Shown here one piece after another: positions 1 through 8,507 of a stretch of 19,401 nucleotides of DNA. Positions within the stretch are counted from its first letter, which is position 1. Each line of letters starts with the position of its first letter. The position numbers were made by a program, and so were the translations under genes. Below the pieces are notes generated by a model. The model was not told where the DNA came from, searched no databases, and saw only the letters and a list, made by a program, of their open reading frames with translations. The stretch is from Nitrospirae bacterium CG2_30_53_67 (GTDB taxonomy: Bacteria; CG2-30-53-67): the NCBI GenBank assembly GCA_001873285.1, contig MNYV01000054.1:1-19401 (forward strand). The letters are read 5' to 3'.

Positions 1-49
1 TTTTACGGTCTTCCTTCCAACCGGCGCTCAAGCAGCAGGCGGGCATTAA
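1..49 (+). CDS. sensor histidine kinase, C-terminal end only (partial)
   Basis: The frame starting at base 2 reads FTVFLPTGAQAAGGH and stops at TAA 47-49. F-T-V-F-L-P is the typical last strand of the HATPase_c ATP-binding domain of sensor histidine kinases, which usually follows a glycine-rich box ending G-T-x-F. Only 15 codons lie in the window, so the sensor and phospho-acceptor domains cannot be described. The next gene is an NtrC-type response regulator on the same strand, the usual order for a kinase/regulator pair such as FlrB/FlrC or FleS/FleR. The two genes are now 345 bases apart because of the repeat-flanked remnant between them. The family call rests on a short match plus context. 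Confidence 0.65.
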   Translation, partial: FTVFLPTGAQAAGGH

Positions 50-91
50 GCGGTGTCTTATGATTTCAAGATCATCTCCAAAAGAGTGGGT

Positions 92-338
92 GAAAAAATC
101 AGGGGTCAAGGGGTCAAGGATTCCAGGGGTCAAGTGAAGTGCTGAAACATTACAAGGAGCTAAAGGTTTGGCAGAAGTCTTATCAATTATGCTTGGAGAT
201 TTATAAAATAACAAAAAGATTTCCTGGAGAAGAAAGATAGTGATATCAAGGAGGTTGAGCGGATGCTCAAGGCACTGATAAAGTCACTGGGAAACAAGCA
301 CTTGACCCCTTGAACCCTGGAATCCTCGAACCCTTTTT
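92..338. repeat. inverted-repeat-flanked insertion between kinase and regulator genes
   Basis: The left arm (about 92-134) carries octamers AGGGGTCA at 101-108, 109-116 and 125-132, with AGGATTCC at 117-124. The right arm (about 303-338) carries TGACCCCT (303-310), TGAACCCT (311-318), GGAATCCT and CGAACCCT. The reverse complement of the right arm matches the left arm at about 22 of 25 positions around the GGATTCC core. The arms enclose the two halves of a decayed four-helix-bundle gene. I read this as a small mobile or recombinogenic element, or its scar, between the kinase and regulator genes. No target-site duplication was identified. The same octamer recurs at 16633-16672. Confidence 0.6.
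139..313 (+). pseudogene. four-helix-bundle (23S rRNA intervening-sequence type) protein, internally deleted
   Basis: From GTG 139 the frame reads VLKHYKELKVWQKSYQLCLE and continues to RFPGEER before TAG at 238-240. The motif YKELKVWQKSYxLCLEIYKIT is the N-terminal helix of the four-helix-bundle family encoded in 23S rRNA intervening sequences and scattered through many genomes. From 242, one frame over, DIKEVERMLKALIKSLGNKH followed by LTP and TGA (311-313) matches the C-terminal helix of the same family. Intact members are about 115-125 residues. Here about 56 codons remain, so roughly 60-70 central residues are deleted and the junction near 238-242 is out of frame. No functional product is expected. 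The terminal stop codon lies in the TGACCCCT repeat. Confidence 0.75.
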
Positions 339-394
339 ACCCACTAAATGGGAGAAGAACCTGATTTTATAAAGCATGTGCCTGGAGGCGGTTC

Positions 395-1798
395 ATGAAC
401 AGGAACAGGATTCTGCTGGTAGACGATGAACCAGGCGCCTTGGAGATCCTGGCGGGTATACTCGGGCAGGAGAACTATGAGGTGGTTACCGCACAGGACG
501 GAGAGGAGGCCCTTTCCATTTTGAAGGAATCATCGTTTGACCTGGTTCTCACGGATTTGAATATGCCGAAGATCAATGGACTGGAACTGATCAGGAGAAT
601 CCAGCAGGTCGATCCGGTTTTGATGACGATTGTCCTGACCGGCTGCGGCACGATCGATAATGCCGTGGCGGCCATGAAGGCCGGGGCATACGACTACACC
701 ACGAAACCATTCAAAATCGACGAACTCATATTGACGGTGAAGCGCGCCCTGGAATACCGGACGCTGAAGACCCAGAATAAGAATCTGAAACGTCTGGTCG
801 GCGAGGCGTCCAGTTTCAGGAACATCATCGGTGACAGCGAGGGGATGCAGCGGGTGGAAAGCCTGATACACAAGGTCTCGGATGCGGATACCACGGTTCT
901 GATCCAGGGGGAGAGCGGGACCGGCAAGGAACTGGTGGCCCGGGCCATCCATTTCAACAGCCCAAGGGCTGACGCCCCTCTGATTCCCATCAACTGCGCG
1001 GCGATCCCGAGAGACCTCCTGGAAAGCGAGCTTTTCGGCCATGTCAAGGGGGCGTTCACCGGGGCGGCCCTCTCACGGATCGGACGCTTCGAACTTGCGG
1101 ATAAAGGGACGCTCTTTTTGGATGAGATCGGTGAGATGCCTCCGGAGCTTCAGGTTAAAATCCTGCGCGTGCTTCAGGAGCAGCAGTTTGAACGGGTTGG
1201 AGGGACCAAGACCATACAGATCAACGTCCGGATCATTGCGGCCACGAATAAAGACCTGGAAAAGGAAATCAAAAGGGGGATGTTCCGGGAGGATTTATAC
1301 TACCGATTAAATGTCATTCCCATTCATATTCCCCCCTTGAGGGATCGGATATCCGACATCCCTCTCCTCATCCGGCATTTCTTGAACCGGTTCAACCATG
1401 AGAGGAACCGGAATCTCAAAGGTTTTACCAAGGAAGCCCTGCAATGTCTGGAATCCTATGCTTGGCCCGGCAATGTCAGAGAGCTCGAGAACCTGGTCGA
1501 ACGGATGATTATTCTTTGTGAAGGGGAATGGGTCTGTATAGAGGATATCCCGGAGAAGTTTCATGCCCCCATGAAACTTCAATCCATCCGGTCCGTTGAT
1601 TTCCCGGAGCAGGGGATCGCCCTGAATGAAGCCGTCGAATCTTTTGAAAACGAACTGATCATCAAGGCGTTAAAGCAGGCCGGCGGAGTGAAAAGCAAGG
1701 CGGCAAAACTCCTCAATCTGAACCGAACCACCCTCCTGGAAAAGATCAAAAAGAAGAAACTGAACGGCTGGGCCGAAGATGCCGCCGGCACGCATTGA
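395..1798 (+). CDS. NtrC-family σ54-dependent response regulator (FlrC/FleR-like)
   Basis: This 467-residue activator has three domains. Receiver domain 1-120 has acidic residues D10/D11, phospho-acceptor D54 in TDLNMP, T82 and K104. AAA+ domain about 143-375 has Walker A GESGTGKE (172-179), the σ54-contacting loop GAFTGA (219-224), Walker B TLFLDE (239-244) and WPGNVREL (357-364). A Fis-type helix-turn-helix lies at about 431-455 (SKAAKLLNLNRTTLLEKIKK). All residues needed for phosphorylation, ATP hydrolysis and σ54 remodelling are present. The start at 395 has GGAGG upstream. The NRTTLLEKIKKK ending, the upstream kinase remnant and the downstream σ54-promoted flagellar genes suggest a flagellar class-III-type regulator such as FlrC/FleR. 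That specific assignment is inference; the NtrC-family call is secure. Confidence 0.93.
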   Translation: MNRNRILLVDDEPGALEILAGILGQENYEVVTAQDGEEALSILKESSFDLVLTDLNMPKINGLELIRRIQQVDPVLMTIVLTGCGTIDNAVAAMKAGAYDYTTKPFKIDELILTVKRALEYRTLKTQNKNLKRLVGEASSFRNIIGDSEGMQRVESLIHKVSDADTTVLIQGESGTGKELVARAIHFNSPRADAPLIPINCAAIPRDLLESELFGHVKGAFTGAALSRIGRFELADKGTLFLDEIGEMPPELQVKILRVLQEQQFERVGGTKTIQINVRIIAATNKDLEKEIKRGMFREDLYYRLNVIPIHIPPLRDRISDIPLLIRHFLNRFNHERNRNLKGFTKEALQCLESYAWPGNVRELENLVERMIILCEGEWVCIEDIPEKFHAPMKLQSIRSVDFPEQGIALNEAVESFENELIIKALKQAGGVKSKAAKLLNLNRTTLLEKIKKKKLNGWAEDAAGTH

Positions 1799-1821
1799 TA
1801 ATATGAGCCTGAGGCGGCGGA

Positions 1822-1855
1822 TGTCAAAGGATTGCCGGCAGACATAACTTTGACA
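1822..1855. promoter_or_regulatory. 8-bp inverted repeat upstream of the σ54 promoter, candidate activator site
   Basis: TGTCAAAG (1822-1829) and CTTTGACA (1848-1855) are perfect inverted copies separated by 18 bases. They lie just after the regulator gene, about 150 bases upstream of the -24 element at 1997. That distance suits an enhancer-binding σ54 activator. No T-run follows, so an intrinsic terminator is unlikely. It could instead be an mRNA hairpin. The rest of the 1799-2067 gap holds only AT-rich sequence and the σ54 promoter. Confidence 0.35.
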
Positions 1856-1996
1856 GGCCCATCGTCCAATCTGCACGCCGTACCCTATTCCCATACCCTT
1901 TTTTGCCTCAAGTCGTTTCTCACCTTATAGCAGCAACACCCTGTAAACAAAAAATAAAAAATTATTATGTTCAAACAATGCCGTGTATTCAGCTTT

Positions 1997-2012
1997 TGGC
2001 ATATAACTTGCT
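1997..2012 (+). promoter_or_regulatory. σ54 (RpoN) -24/-12 promoter for flhG
   Basis: TGGCATATAACTTGCT fits the σ54 consensus TGGCAY-N5-TTGCW, with GG at 1998-1999 and GC at 2010-2011, exactly 12 bases apart. Transcription would start near 2023, giving a leader of about 45 bases before the flhG start at 2068. A complete σ54 activator gene lies immediately upstream, which supports a functional site. It is probably the promoter for flhG-fliA and perhaps the chemotaxis genes beyond. Confidence 0.85.
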
Positions 2013-2067
2013 TTTAAAACCGCGTAGTGAAATTTAACGGCGCAGGAGATGAAAAAGGACATCCTGT

Positions 2068-2976
2068 ATGCAGACTCGGCCCCATCAACGTCGTGAGATA
2101 TCAGAAACCATGGGAAGAAATCCGGACCAAGCTGAGACGCTGCTGCATACCGTGAACCCGGAGCATGGAAGGCATGTCAAGGTGATTTCCATCACGAGCG
2201 GCAAGGGGGGCGTCGGCAAGACGAATGCGGCAGCCAACCTGGGTGTCGCTCTTGCCGGTCTCGGGAAAAAAGTGATGATACTGGACGCCAATCTGGGCCT
2301 TGGGAATCTGGATGTCCTTCTGGGGGTCAGCCCCAGGTACAATATAAACGATGTGATCGCCGGACGGAAGAGAATCCGTGATATCGTCATCCAGGGACCC
2401 GGGGGAATCCGAATCCTTGCATCGGGTTCGGGGCTTTATGATGTCACGGAACTTTCCAACGGTCAGAAGACCGATCTGATCACCCAGATGGACGAACTGG
2501 ATGACGACATAGATTTTCTTCTGATCGACGCCGGATCGGGAATCTCGGAAAATGTCATGTTCTTCAATACGGCGGCGCATGAGATCATCGTGGTGGCATC
2601 TCCTGAACCGACGACCATCACCGATACCTATGCCCAGATGGCCGTTATGTCGCAAAACCATGCTCAAAACCGGTTCCAATTACTGATCAATTCCGTGACG
2701 TCCGAAGAAGAAGCCAAGGGCGTTTATAAAAAACTCTGCAACATCACGGACCGTTTTCTCAATATTTCATTAGACTACCTCGGATATATTCTTTTTGATC
2801 CGGATATGACTCAAGCGGTACGGAGACAGAAGGCCATTGTCGAGATCCTTCCGGAGTCTCCGGCCAGTCAATGTTTCCGAAGAATCGCACGGGGCATGGC
2901 GGCGGCGCCATCCGACATGGTCTCTCCCAAAGGCAGCATCCAGTTTTTTTGGAAGAGACTTTTTCAGGTTGCCTGA
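2068..2976 (+). CDS. flhG: FlhG/FleN flagellar number regulator (MinD-like ATPase)
   Basis: FlhG/FleN is a membrane-associated ParA/MinD-type ATPase that limits flagellar number together with the SRP-like GTPase FlhF. The 302-residue protein has a deviant Walker A, GKGGVGKT (45-52), a following MILDANLGLGNLDVLLG switch region and a LLIDAGSG Walker B region. Its N-terminus contains DQAETLL (20-26), matching the DQAxxL(R/L) motif through which FlhG stimulates FlhF. The C-terminal FFWKRLF is a common FlhG ending. The start at 2068 has AAGGAC upstream; ATG 2110 would still keep the DQA motif. It follows a σ54 promoter and precedes fliA by 57 bases. flhF, often directly upstream, is not in this position. 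Confidence 0.93.
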   Translation: MQTRPHQRREISETMGRNPDQAETLLHTVNPEHGRHVKVISITSGKGGVGKTNAAANLGVALAGLGKKVMILDANLGLGNLDVLLGVSPRYNINDVIAGRKRIRDIVIQGPGGIRILASGSGLYDVTELSNGQKTDLITQMDELDDDIDFLLIDAGSGISENVMFFNTAAHEIIVVASPEPTTITDTYAQMAVMSQNHAQNRFQLLINSVTSEEEAKGVYKKLCNITDRFLNISLDYLGYILFDPDMTQAVRRQKAIVEILPESPASQCFRRIARGMAAAPSDMVSPKGSIQFFWKRLFQVA

Positions 2977-3033
2977 CTCAGTGCTCAGCGGCCATGATCA
3001 GAGATGCCGTAAGTCCTATGCAGGAGGGATGAA

Positions 3034-3789
3034 ATGAACAAGGCTCAGGGAAGATACAAAAAAAATTCGGCGGAGCTGGATGCCTTGAGGAGAAATGAGA
3101 TCATTCTGGAGTATGCGCCGCAGATCAAGTTCATCGCTCACCGGCTCGCCATGCGTCTTCCTTCCCATGTGGATCTGGAGGATCTGATCAATTCAGGAGT
3201 CATCGGACTGATGGACGCCGTCGAGAAGTTTGATCCTTCCAGAAACATCCAGTTTAAGACTTACGCGGAGTTCAGGGTCAGAGGCGCGATGCTGGATGAT
3301 TTGCGCTCACGGGACTGGATCCCGCGCTCGGTCCGTCAGAAATCCGCTGTGCTGGAGAAGACCTATGCGGAAATCGAACAGCGGGTCGGAAGGCCGGCTT
3401 CCGACGAAGAGGTTGCCGGGGCATTGAACATCACCATGGATGATTTTTATGACCTCTTGAATCGTACAAGAGGGCTGTCTTTGGTCAGTATAGAACCCGA
3501 AGATGAGGATTCAGGAATTTCCAGAAAGATCCGGGAATCCCTGGTTGCAGACGCTGAGGAAAATCCCTTCAACGTCCTGAAAAAGAAGGAATTGCAGATG
3601 CTGATGGCCAAGGCCATAGGTGAGCTCCCGGATCACGAAAAAAAAGTGGTCTCTCTCTATTATTATGATGAGCTGACCATGAAGGAGATCGGTAAGGTTC
3701 TAAATATTACGGAGTCGAGGGTCTCCCAGATTCACACGAAGGCCATGCTCCGTATGAGGGGTAAATTGAGGAGGTATCTTGAAGGGTAA
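3034..3789 (+). CDS. fliA: RNA polymerase σ28 factor FliA
   Basis: FliA directs RNA polymerase to late flagellar and chemotaxis promoters. The 251-residue protein has σ70-family region 2 (LINSGVIGLMDAVEKFDP, then FKTYAEFRVRGAMLDDLRS), region 3 with the FliA-typical DWIPRSVRQK stretch, and a region 4 helix-turn-helix (LTMKEIGKVLNITESRVSQI). Length and the absence of region 1 fit the σ28 group. The start is well supported by AGGAGG at 3022-3027. The order flhG then fliA then che genes is common in polar flagellates. No anti-σ factor FlgM is seen in the window. Confidence 0.95.
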   Translation: MNKAQGRYKKNSAELDALRRNEIILEYAPQIKFIAHRLAMRLPSHVDLEDLINSGVIGLMDAVEKFDPSRNIQFKTYAEFRVRGAMLDDLRSRDWIPRSVRQKSAVLEKTYAEIEQRVGRPASDEEVAGALNITMDDFYDLLNRTRGLSLVSIEPEDEDSGISRKIRESLVADAEENPFNVLKKKELQMLMAKAIGELPDHEKKVVSLYYYDELTMKEIGKVLNITESRVSQIHTKAMLRMRGKLRRYLEG

Positions 3790-3909
3790 CTGCCGGGCGC
3801 AGTCTCTGACGCCTTGACGATCTGATACGACTGGCCTTCAGCCCAGGTCCTTCCATAGACGGCGTTTCATACCCCGAGTGATCGGCATCTCCTCTCCTGG
3901 AAAGGTAAG

Positions 3910-4296
3910 ATGACGGGAAAACGGATCTTAATCGTGGATGACGACAGTATCATCAGGAAGTTTATCTCCTTTGCCCTGAGAACCCAGGGATTGGAGGTCA
4001 TCACCGCACAGGACGGCATAGAGGCGCTGGAAATATTAGCCGTCCGGAACGTCTGCCTCGTCATCACCGATCTGAACATGCCGAGGATGGACGGCTTTAA
4101 ATTGATCCGTCAAATACGGAATCTTGCTGAAACCTCCAATCTGCCGGTGATGATGCTGACCACGGAGGCGGATGAAGAAAGCCGGACTTTAGGATTCCAG
4201 GCCGGGGCTACTGAGTATATGATCAAGCCCATATCCAGAGAGAACCTTTTGGCGAAAGTCCTGCCGTTGATCGGGATGAGCGGGGTCCCGGCTTGA
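3910..4296 (+). CDS. cheY: CheY-like single-domain response regulator
   Basis: A stand-alone receiver domain of 128 residues with no output domain. The acidic pocket D10-D12, phospho-acceptor D54 (TDLNMPRMDG), T84 and K106 are all present. Directly followed by cheA, it is the likely diffusible link from the kinase to the flagellar motor. GGAAAGG lies just upstream of ATG 3910. A 120-base gap separates it from fliA; no clear σ28 promoter was found there. A motor-binding CheY is the simplest reading, but the sequence cannot exclude an adaptation or other regulatory receiver. Confidence 0.88.
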   Translation: MTGKRILIVDDDSIIRKFISFALRTQGLEVITAQDGIEALEILAVRNVCLVITDLNMPRMDGFKLIRQIRNLAETSNLPVMMLTTEADEESRTLGFQAGATEYMIKPISRENLLAKVLPLIGMSGVPA

Positions 4297-4396
4297 AAAT
4301 CAAATGGATCAAGCTGAACAGGCTTCTTCGGTACAAGGTCTGCATGGAGAAAATCATGAACCACGGATGAGAAAGGTCCATCAATAGGTCAGGCCT

Positions 4397-6031
4397 ATGT
4401 TTGATGAGAAGTTCCGGGATGAGATGCAGGAGATGATCGATGATTTCATCAAGGAGACCAGGGAGAACCTCTCCAAGCTGGAATCCGATCTTATCGACCT
4501 GGAGAAAGATCCGGAAAACCAGGAATTGTTGAACGGCGTTTTCCGTATCATGCATTCTCTTAAAGGATCTTCCGGGTTTCTCGGATTGTCCGGGATCGCC
4601 GAAGCGGCCCACCGGTCGGAGAGCCTCCTCAATCAGTTGAGACGAGGGGCCGTGATGTTGACTCCGGAAGTCATGGATGTGATTTTACAGGCGGTGGATC
4701 GCATCAAGGCGGGGCTTCTCGAAATCAAAACAGGGAAGGAGGCCGTTGGACCCGGCGGCAGGCTTCCCGATCAAAAAAAGCGGGAAGAACCGGATCTTCT
4801 GAAAACCGGTCTTCAGGGAAAAACGCGCCTTGATTCCGGCCAAGATCAGACCGTACGCGTCGACGTGGAACGGCTCGACACCCTGATGAATTTGGTTGGG
4901 GAAATGATTCTTGCACGGAACCGGCTGTTCAAGATCAACCGGGAACTGGAGGCAGCCTATGGCGATGATGAGAAGATCCAGTCTCTAATGGATGCCGTCC
5001 TTCATTTTGGATCCCTGACCGAGGATCTGCAGACGGCCGTGCTCAAGACCCGCATGCAGCCGATGCAAAAGGTTTTCAGTAAAATACCAAGAATAGTGCG
5101 AGATCTTTCAAAAGGGAACATGAAATGGATAGATGTCCTGGTCTCCGGAGGGGATACGGAGGTGGACAAATCCATCATTGAAGAGATCACGGATCCCCTG
5201 ATGCATCTGATCCGAAATGCCGTGGATCATGGCATTGAGGCCCCGGACATTCGGAGGCTTCATGGAAAACCTGAGACAGGGAAAATAGGTGTTGCAGCGG
5301 TTTATGCGGGTGATCAGATTGTGATTGAAGTCGAAGATGACGGGATGGGAATGGATCCGGAAAAACTGCGCCTAAAAGCGGTGGAGAAAAAATGGCTGGA
5401 TCCGGCCTCGGCGGAAAGACTCCAGGAAAAGGAATGCCTGAACTTGATTTTCATGCCGGGATTCAGCACGGCGGAAGAGGTTACGGAAACCTCCGGCCGC
5501 GGGGTCGGCATGGATGTGGTCAAAACAAACATCGGGAGGCTCAACGGCTCCATCACCCTGGAGAGCCATGCCGGAAAAGGGACCCGATTCCTGATCCGTG
5601 TTCCGGTTTCCGTGGCCATCATCAGGGCCTTGATGATCGGTGTGGGAAAGGAGACATTTGCAGTTCCCCTGAGTTCCGTGATCAGGACCCTGTGTCTTTC
5701 CGCCCAAGAAATGAATACCATCCGGGAGACGGAAGCCGTCAGGATCGGCGGTGAGCTCGTTCCTCTGATTCAACTTTCCCAAGAGTTTGATATTCCACTT
5801 TCCGGAATGGAAGTCGGCGCCAGGATGTATATCGTCCTGATCAAAGCGGCGGAGAAGAAGGCCGCGCTGATGGTATCGGAGATCCAAGGGCAGGAGGAGA
5901 TCGTGATTAAACCCCTTTGCCATGACCTTGGAACGAACCGTGTATTTTCAGGCGCAACGGTCAACGGCGGAGGGAAGGTGGTCATGATTCTCGATGCCGG
6001 CGGGCTGATCGGTCAACATGTCATGGTATGA
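4397..6031 (+). CDS. cheA: chemotaxis histidine kinase CheA (no P2 domain)
   Basis: CheA phosphorylates CheY and CheB in response to receptors. In the 544-residue protein the P1/Hpt domain (about 1-110) has the phospho-acceptor H53 in IMHSLKGSSGFLG. A linker of only about 40 residues follows, then P3 dimerisation (about 152-215), the P4 kinase domain with N-box LIRNAVDHG (271-279), G1 DDGMG (314-318) and GRGVGMDVV (368-376), and a P5 CheW-like domain (about 405-544). The P2 domain that docks CheY/CheB is missing, which shortens the protein from the usual 600-700 residues. Reading frame and catalytic motifs are intact. The ATG at 4397 has only a weak ribosome site. About 100 bases separate it from cheY. 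Confidence 0.95.
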   Translation: MFDEKFRDEMQEMIDDFIKETRENLSKLESDLIDLEKDPENQELLNGVFRIMHSLKGSSGFLGLSGIAEAAHRSESLLNQLRRGAVMLTPEVMDVILQAVDRIKAGLLEIKTGKEAVGPGGRLPDQKKREEPDLLKTGLQGKTRLDSGQDQTVRVDVERLDTLMNLVGEMILARNRLFKINRELEAAYGDDEKIQSLMDAVLHFGSLTEDLQTAVLKTRMQPMQKVFSKIPRIVRDLSKGNMKWIDVLVSGGDTEVDKSIIEEITDPLMHLIRNAVDHGIEAPDIRRLHGKPETGKIGVAAVYAGDQIVIEVEDDGMGMDPEKLRLKAVEKKWLDPASAERLQEKECLNLIFMPGFSTAEEVTETSGRGVGMDVVKTNIGRLNGSITLESHAGKGTRFLIRVPVSVAIIRALMIGVGKETFAVPLSSVIRTLCLSAQEMNTIRETEAVRIGGELVPLIQLSQEFDIPLSGMEVGARMYIVLIKAAEKKAALMVSEIQGQEEIVIKPLCHDLGTNRVFSGATVNGGGKVVMILDAGGLIGQHVMV

Positions 6032-6065
6032 CCTGTTCTTGCTTTTCGTATGGCGCGATTAAAAT

Positions 6066-7178
6066 ATGAGTATGACGGATCTGAAAAAGTTTATACGTGT
6101 ATTGGTTGTTGATGACTCATTTTTTATGAGGGTGACCGTCAAAAGACTGCTCGAGACCGATCCGGAGATTCAAGTCGTCGGTCTGGCAAGGGACGGGATG
6201 GAAGCGCTTGAGAAGGTCCATGCGCTGAATCCGGATGTGGTGACCCTGGATATCGAGATGCCGGTCATGGACGGTCTTGAGGCGCTCAGGATTATTATGG
6301 AAGAAAGGCCTCTTCCCGTGCTGATGCTGAGTTCAGTGACTCAGGAAGGGGCCGTACAAACCCTTCAGGCATTGGACATGGGGGCTGTGGATTTCATTCC
6401 GAAGCGTGTCCAGTATATGAATACAGGGATCATCGGGATGAGGGATACCCTGATTCAGAAGGTCAGGGCCTGCGCCGTATCCCATCCGGCTCGTAAGAGC
6501 AAAAAGCGGATCTTTGAGCCGGACGTCAAAAAGAAATGGGTGGATGCCGGCTTTGAGAAGGCCTTCCAGGTTGTGGCCATCGGGGCCTCCACAGGGGGGC
6601 CTTGCGCCCTCAATGATGTGATTCCTTATCTTCCTGAAGATCTGCCTGCCGCCGTGCTGATCGTACAGCATATGCCCAAAGGATATACAAAGGCCCTTGC
6701 CGACCGGCTGAGCCGAATAAGCAAAATCACCGTGAAGGAAGCCGAAGACGGAGAGGAAATCGTTCCCGGCCGCGTCCTGATCGCCCCTGCAGGAGAGAAT
6801 CTTTCGGTCATCCGAAACAAGCAGGGAAGGGGGGTGATCAGGCTCTTCATGGGACTCGATCAATCCGGATTTTGTCCGTCCGTTGATGTCATGATGCGTT
6901 CCGTGGCCGAGGTCTACAAAGATCGGGCGGTGGGAATCCTGATGACCGGCATGGGGCATGACGGCATGGAAGGAATGAAAGCCATCAAAGAGAACCTCGG
7001 GAAGACCATGGCCCAGGACCAGGAGAGCTGTGTGGTTTACGGCATGCCCAGATCCGTAGTGGAGATAGGCATTGTGGATCATATCGTGCCGTTGAGCCGT
7101 CTTTCCGAAAGGATTGTCGGCTGCATTGAGACGGAATGGGAAAGGGATATACAAAAGAGGAGAGCGGCGGCATCATGA
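6066..7178 (+). CDS. cheB: protein-glutamate methylesterase/deamidase CheB
   Basis: CheB removes methyl groups from chemoreceptor glutamates and is activated by CheA phosphorylation. The 370-residue protein has a receiver domain (D16/D17, phospho-acceptor D62 in [11 protein letters not shown]) and a C-terminal esterase domain. The catalytic triad is S175 (GASTGGP), H202 (QHMP) and D299 (GMGHDGM). The start at 6066 lacks a strong ribosome site; ATG 6072 is an equal alternative. The stop overlaps the MCP start as ATGA. No cheR methyltransferase is present in the cluster, so the opposing enzyme must be encoded elsewhere. Confidence 0.95.
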   Translation: MSMTDLKKFIRVLVVDDSFFMRVTVKRLLETDPEIQVVGLARDGMEALEKVHALNPDVVTLDIEMPVMDGLEALRIIMEERPLPVLMLSSVTQEGAVQTLQALDMGAVDFIPKRVQYMNTGIIGMRDTLIQKVRACAVSHPARKSKKRIFEPDVKKKWVDAGFEKAFQVVAIGASTGGPCALNDVIPYLPEDLPAAVLIVQHMPKGYTKALADRLSRISKITVKEAEDGEEIVPGRVLIAPAGENLSVIRNKQGRGVIRLFMGLDQSGFCPSVDVMMRSVAEVYKDRAVGILMTGMGHDGMEGMKAIKENLGKTMAQDQESCVVYGMPRSVVEIGIVDHIVPLSRLSERIVGCIETEWERDIQKRRAAAS

Positions 7179-8458
7179 AGATCAAACATCAAATGACCAT
7201 TTTTGCAATTCTTGTTTCGCTGGGTCTTCTTTTCCTGAGCGGGCTCACCTACCGGCTCCTGGAGGAACTGAAGTCCGCCCATATCCAAACGATCCCATAC
7301 GGCGTGGAGGCGCCTGAATCCGGGCCGGACCGGAAAGGAGAAGCGATACCGGATATGGAAGAGATGAAGGCAAGGATCAGCGGAGTTGAAGAGACCCTCT
7401 TTCCCGTGATCTTCGGGATCTTATGTCTTAATGGGTGTCTGATGTTTGTTTTATCAAGGAAGGTTTCGGATTCGCTCGGCAGGCTCTCCGACCTGACAGG
7501 ATACATCGCATCCGGTGACTTTGTCTCTCAAGCGGATCCTGTGGAGACCCGCGACGAATTCGGCGGTCTTTATGAAAACCTCCTTCGGATCAAGACGGGT
7601 CTGGGCCGTATCCTCCAGGATGTCGCCGCCCTTGGAACGCAGGTGGCCGGTTCTGCTGAGGAACTGCACGTCACCTCCGAGCAGATTGCGGCCGGCATGA
7701 AGGATCAGAACCGGAAGGAGGACTTTATTGCAACGGCCATTGAAGAGATGAACAAGACCATACAAAACGTGGCGCATAATGCCTCGGAATCCTTTCATGC
7801 AGCGGAAAAAATGGTTGAGATGGCGGAGCAGGGAAACCGAAAGACCGGTGAAACCATCCAATCCATGGACCAGGTTTCCAAGATCCTGCATGAGGTCGGC
7901 GATATGGGAGGGTCCCTTTCCAGGAGGACGCAGGAGATCGGCAAGATTACCAAGGTGATTCATGACATCGTTGCAGAGACCCGTATTCTGGCCTTCAACG
8001 CGGCGATTGAGGCGGCCCATGCCGGGGAGCAGGGTAGAGGATTCGCCGTTGTGGCCGATGAAGTGCGGAAACTTTCAGAGAGAACCTCCAAGGCCACCCA
8101 GGAGATCGACAGGATGATCCAGGAGATCCAGGACGAAACCGGAGATACGGTTGCCGCCATGTGTGAGGGGATTGAAGACGTGGAGCAAGGGACCCTGAAG
8201 GCCCGGGAGTCTGGCGATGCCCTGCAGAAGATTGTCGAGAGCGTGACACAGGTGAAGGACATGATCATGCAGATCGCCAGATCCACCGAGGAGGAGAGCC
8301 AAACCTCGGACGAGATTGCCAGGAACGCCCAAGACATATCACAGGTCAGCAGGGAGACCATGAAAGGAAGCGAGACGTCTTTGAATGCCTGCGGGGAATT
8401 GAGCGCGCTTGCATCGGAACTTCTTCATAGGTTGTCGGTCTTTCAGGTTAAGAAATGA
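7175..8458 (+). CDS. methyl-accepting chemotaxis protein with minimal periplasmic domain
   Basis: This chemoreceptor has 427 residues from ATG 7175, which overlaps the cheB stop by ATGA and has AGGAG upstream. An upstream in-frame ATG at 7136 would add 13 unlikely residues. TM1 lies at about 7-27 and TM2 at about 76-94, leaving a periplasmic loop of only about 48 residues with no recognisable sensor fold. A HAMP-like segment is followed by the long coiled-coil signalling domain, with the kinase-control tip at about 272-305 ([20 protein letters not shown] and the following VADEVRKL). No C-terminal CheR/CheB tether pentapeptide is seen; the protein ends FQVKK. Embedded between cheB and cheW, it probably senses through membrane state or a partner protein. 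Confidence 0.92.
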   Translation: MKIKHQMTIFAILVSLGLLFLSGLTYRLLEELKSAHIQTIPYGVEAPESGPDRKGEAIPDMEEMKARISGVEETLFPVIFGILCLNGCLMFVLSRKVSDSLGRLSDLTGYIASGDFVSQADPVETRDEFGGLYENLLRIKTGLGRILQDVAALGTQVAGSAEELHVTSEQIAAGMKDQNRKEDFIATAIEEMNKTIQNVAHNASESFHAAEKMVEMAEQGNRKTGETIQSMDQVSKILHEVGDMGGSLSRRTQEIGKITKVIHDIVAETRILAFNAAIEAAHAGEQGRGFAVVADEVRKLSERTSKATQEIDRMIQEIQDETGDTVAAMCEGIEDVEQGTLKARESGDALQKIVESVTQVKDMIMQIARSTEEESQTSDEIARNAQDISQVSRETMKGSETSLNACGELSALASELLHRLSVFQVKK

Positions 8459-8507
8459 GTGAAGGCGGTTGAAGGCCGCTGATTCCCGGACCGTGTTGGA
8501 AGGCATC

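Noticed and set aside
3-136. Open frame at the left edge reading through the repeat arm
   Set aside because: The overlapping frame 2-49 gives a recognisable histidine kinase end, while this frame has no family-like sequence and is built partly of repeat units.
3790-3909. Possible σ28 promoter before cheY
   Set aside because: No TAAA-N15-GCCGATAA-like sequence was found in the gap.
4303-4386. Short ORF (MDQAEQASSVQ...) between cheY and cheA
   Set aside because: Only 27 codons with no ribosome site; the DQA resemblance to the FlhG motif is too short to mean anything.
6333-7154. 273-codon minus-strand open frame opposite cheB
   Set aside because: cheB has all catalytic motifs in the plus frame; the antisense frame is a by-product of codon bias.
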